Notes under the pieces: model-generated | The model's database searches: none | What the model was told of the DNA's origin: nothing | What the model saw: the letters and a program-made list of their open reading frames with translations, nothing else | Translations under genes and position numbers: made by a program | Shown: positions 62,028-64,000 of the stretch, piece after piece | How the letters are laid out: every line of letters begins with the position of its first letter | Numbering within the stretch: the stretch's first letter is position 1 | From: Bacillota bacterium | GTDB lineage: Bacteria; Bacillota; Clostridia; Clostridiales; Clostridiaceae | Direction of reading: 5' to 3' | Length of the DNA stretch: 64,000 nt | Assembly (NCBI GenBank): GCA_030706015.1 | Contig: JAUZPI010000007.1 | Span: 1 to 64,000 of the forward strand

Positions 62028-62162
62028 TTCCTTTAGTAATTTACTTTGTATATTTTTTCACAATCCTGACTTTAACTATCTGTAAATATATTGTACCAAA
62101 CTTTTGTATATAAGCTTACTTTTTCAGAAAATTCAGTAATGCATTATTATTTATCTGATATC

Positions 62163-63770
62163 TTATAGTATAGGTGAATATTCTCTCATTATACTTTCAG
62201 CTGCTTTTAATCCATCCACTGCCGCTGATACTATACCTCCTGCATATCCAGCCCCTTCACCAGCAGGATAAAGTCCTCTGACAGATATACTTTGAAGATT
62301 TTCCCCTCTTGGCATCCTAACTGGTGCAGAAGTTCTCGTTTCTATTCCTGTCAGTACAGCATCCTTTGCAGCGAACCCATTTACTTTTCTATCAAAATCC
62401 AGCAATCCTTCCTTCAGAACCTCTATAACTTCCTTAGGCAGACACTGTCTCAAATCTCTAAATTCATATCCAGGTCTATAGGATGGTGTTATTTCACCTA
62501 TTCTTTTACTAACTCTATCTTCTAAAAAATCTCCTACTAACTGCACTGGTGCATGATATTTTCCAGCATCAGCCCCTAATTTATAAGCTAATGCTTCATA
62601 ATGCCTCTGAAATTCCATACCACTTAAAGGTGAACTGCCTCCAAAATCCTCTGGTCCAACAGATACTACCAAAGCTGAATTTGCATTTTTCATATCTCTA
62701 GCAAAATAACTCATACCGTTAGTAACCAATCGTCCTTCTTCAGAAGCAGCAGCTACTACTTCACCTCCAGGACACATGCAGAAGCTGTACACAGATCTAT
62801 TGTAATGTTTACTGGAATGAGCTAATCTATAATCAGCCGCTTTTAATCTTGGATGATTTGCAAATTTACCATATTGATTTTCATCTATCATAGCTTGTAG
62901 ATGCTCTATTCTTACACCAATAGCAAAGGGTTTTGCATCCATGGATACACCTCTATCTAGAAGCATTTTATATGTATCTCTTGAACTATGCCCTATTGCA
63001 ATAATTAATGCTTCACAAGGTATATCATTTCCATTGGCCTTTATTGATTTTATGTGTCCGTTATAAGTCTTTATATCCTCAAGTTTACTATTAAAGAGTA
63101 CCTCTCCACCATATTTAATTATTTCGTTCCTTATATTTCTAACAACATCCTTTAATATATCAGTTCCTATATGAGGTTTACCAGAGTATAGTATTTCTTC
63201 GGGAGCTCCTGCTTTTACAAACTCCTCTAGTACGAAATCACATCTTACATCCTTTATTCTAGTTGTTAATTTACCATCAGAAAAGGTTCCCGCACCACCC
63301 TCTCCAAATTGAACATTGGACTCTAAATTTAAATTTCCTGTACTCCAGAACTGGCTTACTGAATTAGTTCTTTCCTCTACCTTTTGCCCTCTTTCAATAA
63401 TTAAAGGCTTATACCCCTTTTTAGCCAGCAAAAGACCTGCTAGCATTCCCGCAGGTCCCATACCAATTACAACTGGTCTATTATTTAATTTTTTATTTCC
63501 AAGTTGAAACTCTTCTCTATATTTTTCTTCTTCAAGTCTTATATCTTTATCATTTATCCTATTTACCAGCTTCTTTTCATTATTGCAGCTTACTTCAACA
63601 GCATAGGTAAACTTTATAGAATTCTTCTTTCTTGCATCTATAGATTCCTTCAATATTTTAAATTGTTTTATTTCACTTTCAGAAATTCTAAGCTTCTTTG
63701 CTGCTTTTGCTTTTACTATTTCAATACTATCCTCAATATCTAATACTAAGTTATTTATTCTAATAGGCAT
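62163..63770 (-). CDS. FAD-dependent oxidoreductase of the COG2509 type
   Basis: A 535-residue flavoprotein of unknown physiological role. The first 90 residues are a separate N-terminal module (PIRINNLVLDIEDS). An FAD motif VIGMGPAGMLAGLLLAKKG and a family-specific stretch FGEGGAGTFSDGKLTTR follow, then VRIEHLQAMIDENQYG and C-terminal YPAGEGAGYAGGIVSAAVDG. Such proteins are conserved in clostridia beside cdaR-glmM. Substrate unknown. AAAGGAG lies before the ATG. Confidence 0.85.
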   Translation of the reverse strand: MPIRINNLVLDIEDSIEIVKAKAAKKLRISESEIKQFKILKESIDARKKNSIKFTYAVEVSCNNEKKLVNRINDKDIRLEEEKYREEFQLGNKKLNNRPVVIGMGPAGMLAGLLLAKKGYKPLIIERGQKVEERTNSVSQFWSTGNLNLESNVQFGEGGAGTFSDGKLTTRIKDVRCDFVLEEFVKAGAPEEILYSGKPHIGTDILKDVVRNIRNEIIKYGGEVLFNSKLEDIKTYNGHIKSIKANGNDIPCEALIIAIGHSSRDTYKMLLDRGVSMDAKPFAIGVRIEHLQAMIDENQYGKFANHPRLKAADYRLAHSSKHYNRSVYSFCMCPGGEVVAAASEEGRLVTNGMSYFARDMKNANSALVVSVGPEDFGGSSPLSGMEFQRHYEALAYKLGADAGKYHAPVQLVGDFLEDRVSKRIGEITPSYRPGYEFRDLRQCLPKEVIEVLKEGLLDFDRKVNGFAAKDAVLTGIETRTSAPVRMPRGENLQSISVRGLYPAGEGAGYAGGIVSAAVDGLKAAESIMREYSPIL

Positions 63771-63801
63771 ATTATTCTGCTCCTTTTATAAGTAAAGATT
63801 A

Positions 63802-64000
63802 TTATTGTTTTTTAGTTATTGTTGCATTTACTGATTCTGGGCTTATTGAAACTTTTTTTATGTTATCTGGCAGGGTTAGGTTTACTGGTAATGTATATGT
63901 ACCTTCTTGAAAAGAGTTTAAATCTACATAGCAGCTTATGTCACTAGATTTCAAGTTGTTTATATATGCTTCATCACCTGAAACTACTACAGAAACATTA
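63802..64000 (-). CDS. cdaR: YbbR/CdaR-like protein, C-terminal part
   Basis: The gene starts beyond the right edge. The visible 65 residues (ending SPESVNATITKKQ) include a repeat-like stretch YTLPVNLTLPDNIKKVSISPESV typical of the YbbR domain, with repeated GTYTLPVNL-type beta strands. CdaR regulates the diadenylate cyclase CdaA and is usually encoded with glmM, which lies nearby, so the call is supported by context. It ends about 30 bp before the FAD protein start. Confidence 0.75.
   Translation of the reverse strand, partial: NVSVVVSGDEAYINNLKSSDISCYVDLNSFQEGTYTLPVNLTLPDNIKKVSISPESVNATITKKQ

Overview
The window is AT-rich, low-GC Firmicute chromosome, almost certainly a Clostridium sensu stricto (cluster I) or a close relative. 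Evidence: adjacent phosphate butyryltransferase and butyrate kinase genes (ptb-buk, butyrate fermentation); spore-coat CotF-type proteins; an anaerobe-type O2-reducing set (flavodiiron protein, rubredoxin, NADH:rubredoxin-type reductase, rubrerythrin); a glmS ribozyme; a tRNA-Gln T-box; purine-rich ribosome binding sites and frequent TTG/GTG starts. No rRNA, tRNA, CRISPR array or intact phage was seen.

Layout. 1-4 kb: end of a sensor kinase, a polyferredoxin membrane protein, then fprA-rubredoxin convergent with the NADH:rubredoxin-type reductase. 4-9 kb: two-component system plus PAP2 phosphatase, a split chromate-transporter pair and a divergent LysR regulator. 9-16.9 kb: T-box-controlled glnS, MFS transporter, MGDG-synthase-like glycosyltransferase, IMP dehydrogenase, small methyltransferase, rubrerythrin. 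17-24.4 kb: a Pel-type exopolysaccharide locus (pelG, pelF, pelE, and a fusion of a sugar-nucleotide epimerase with PelD) facing a DUF4832-like gene. 24.5-33 kb: DedA, acetyltransferase, L-lactate dehydrogenase, an IS21-like remnant, a chemoreceptor, a DeoR regulator and an EAL-HDOD protein. 33-44.5 kb: a MacAB-like efflux operon, two tandem MGT-type glycosyltransferases, a short MprF-like protein, two PAP2 phosphatases and a second two-component system. 44.6-47 kb: a spore-coat/alcohol-dehydrogenase operon with a duplicated two-gene coat module. 47-52.5 kb: TetR, transaldolase-like aldolase, hydrolase, chemoreceptor and a solitary KASIII-like protein with an altered active site. 52.6-64 kb: amino-sugar and butyrate block (glmS with ribozyme, glmM, buk, ptb, a FAD protein, cdaR) with a class D sortase island on the opposite strand between glmS and glmM.

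Themes. Much of the window concerns the cell envelope: amino-sugar precursor synthesis (glmS, glmM, with CdaR), lipid-carrier phosphatases, glycolipid synthesis, aminoacyl-phospholipid synthesis, surface-protein sorting, and a Pel-like exopolysaccharide whose PelD portion keeps an RxxD c-di-GMP I-site motif. An EAL-HDOD protein lies in the same window. The least explained items are the epimerase-PelD fusion locus, the sortase island with its non-canonical sorting signal, the KASIII-like protein with Ser and Tyr at the His and Asn positions, and the coat-ADH operon. All functions are inferred by reading the sequence; no database search was run.
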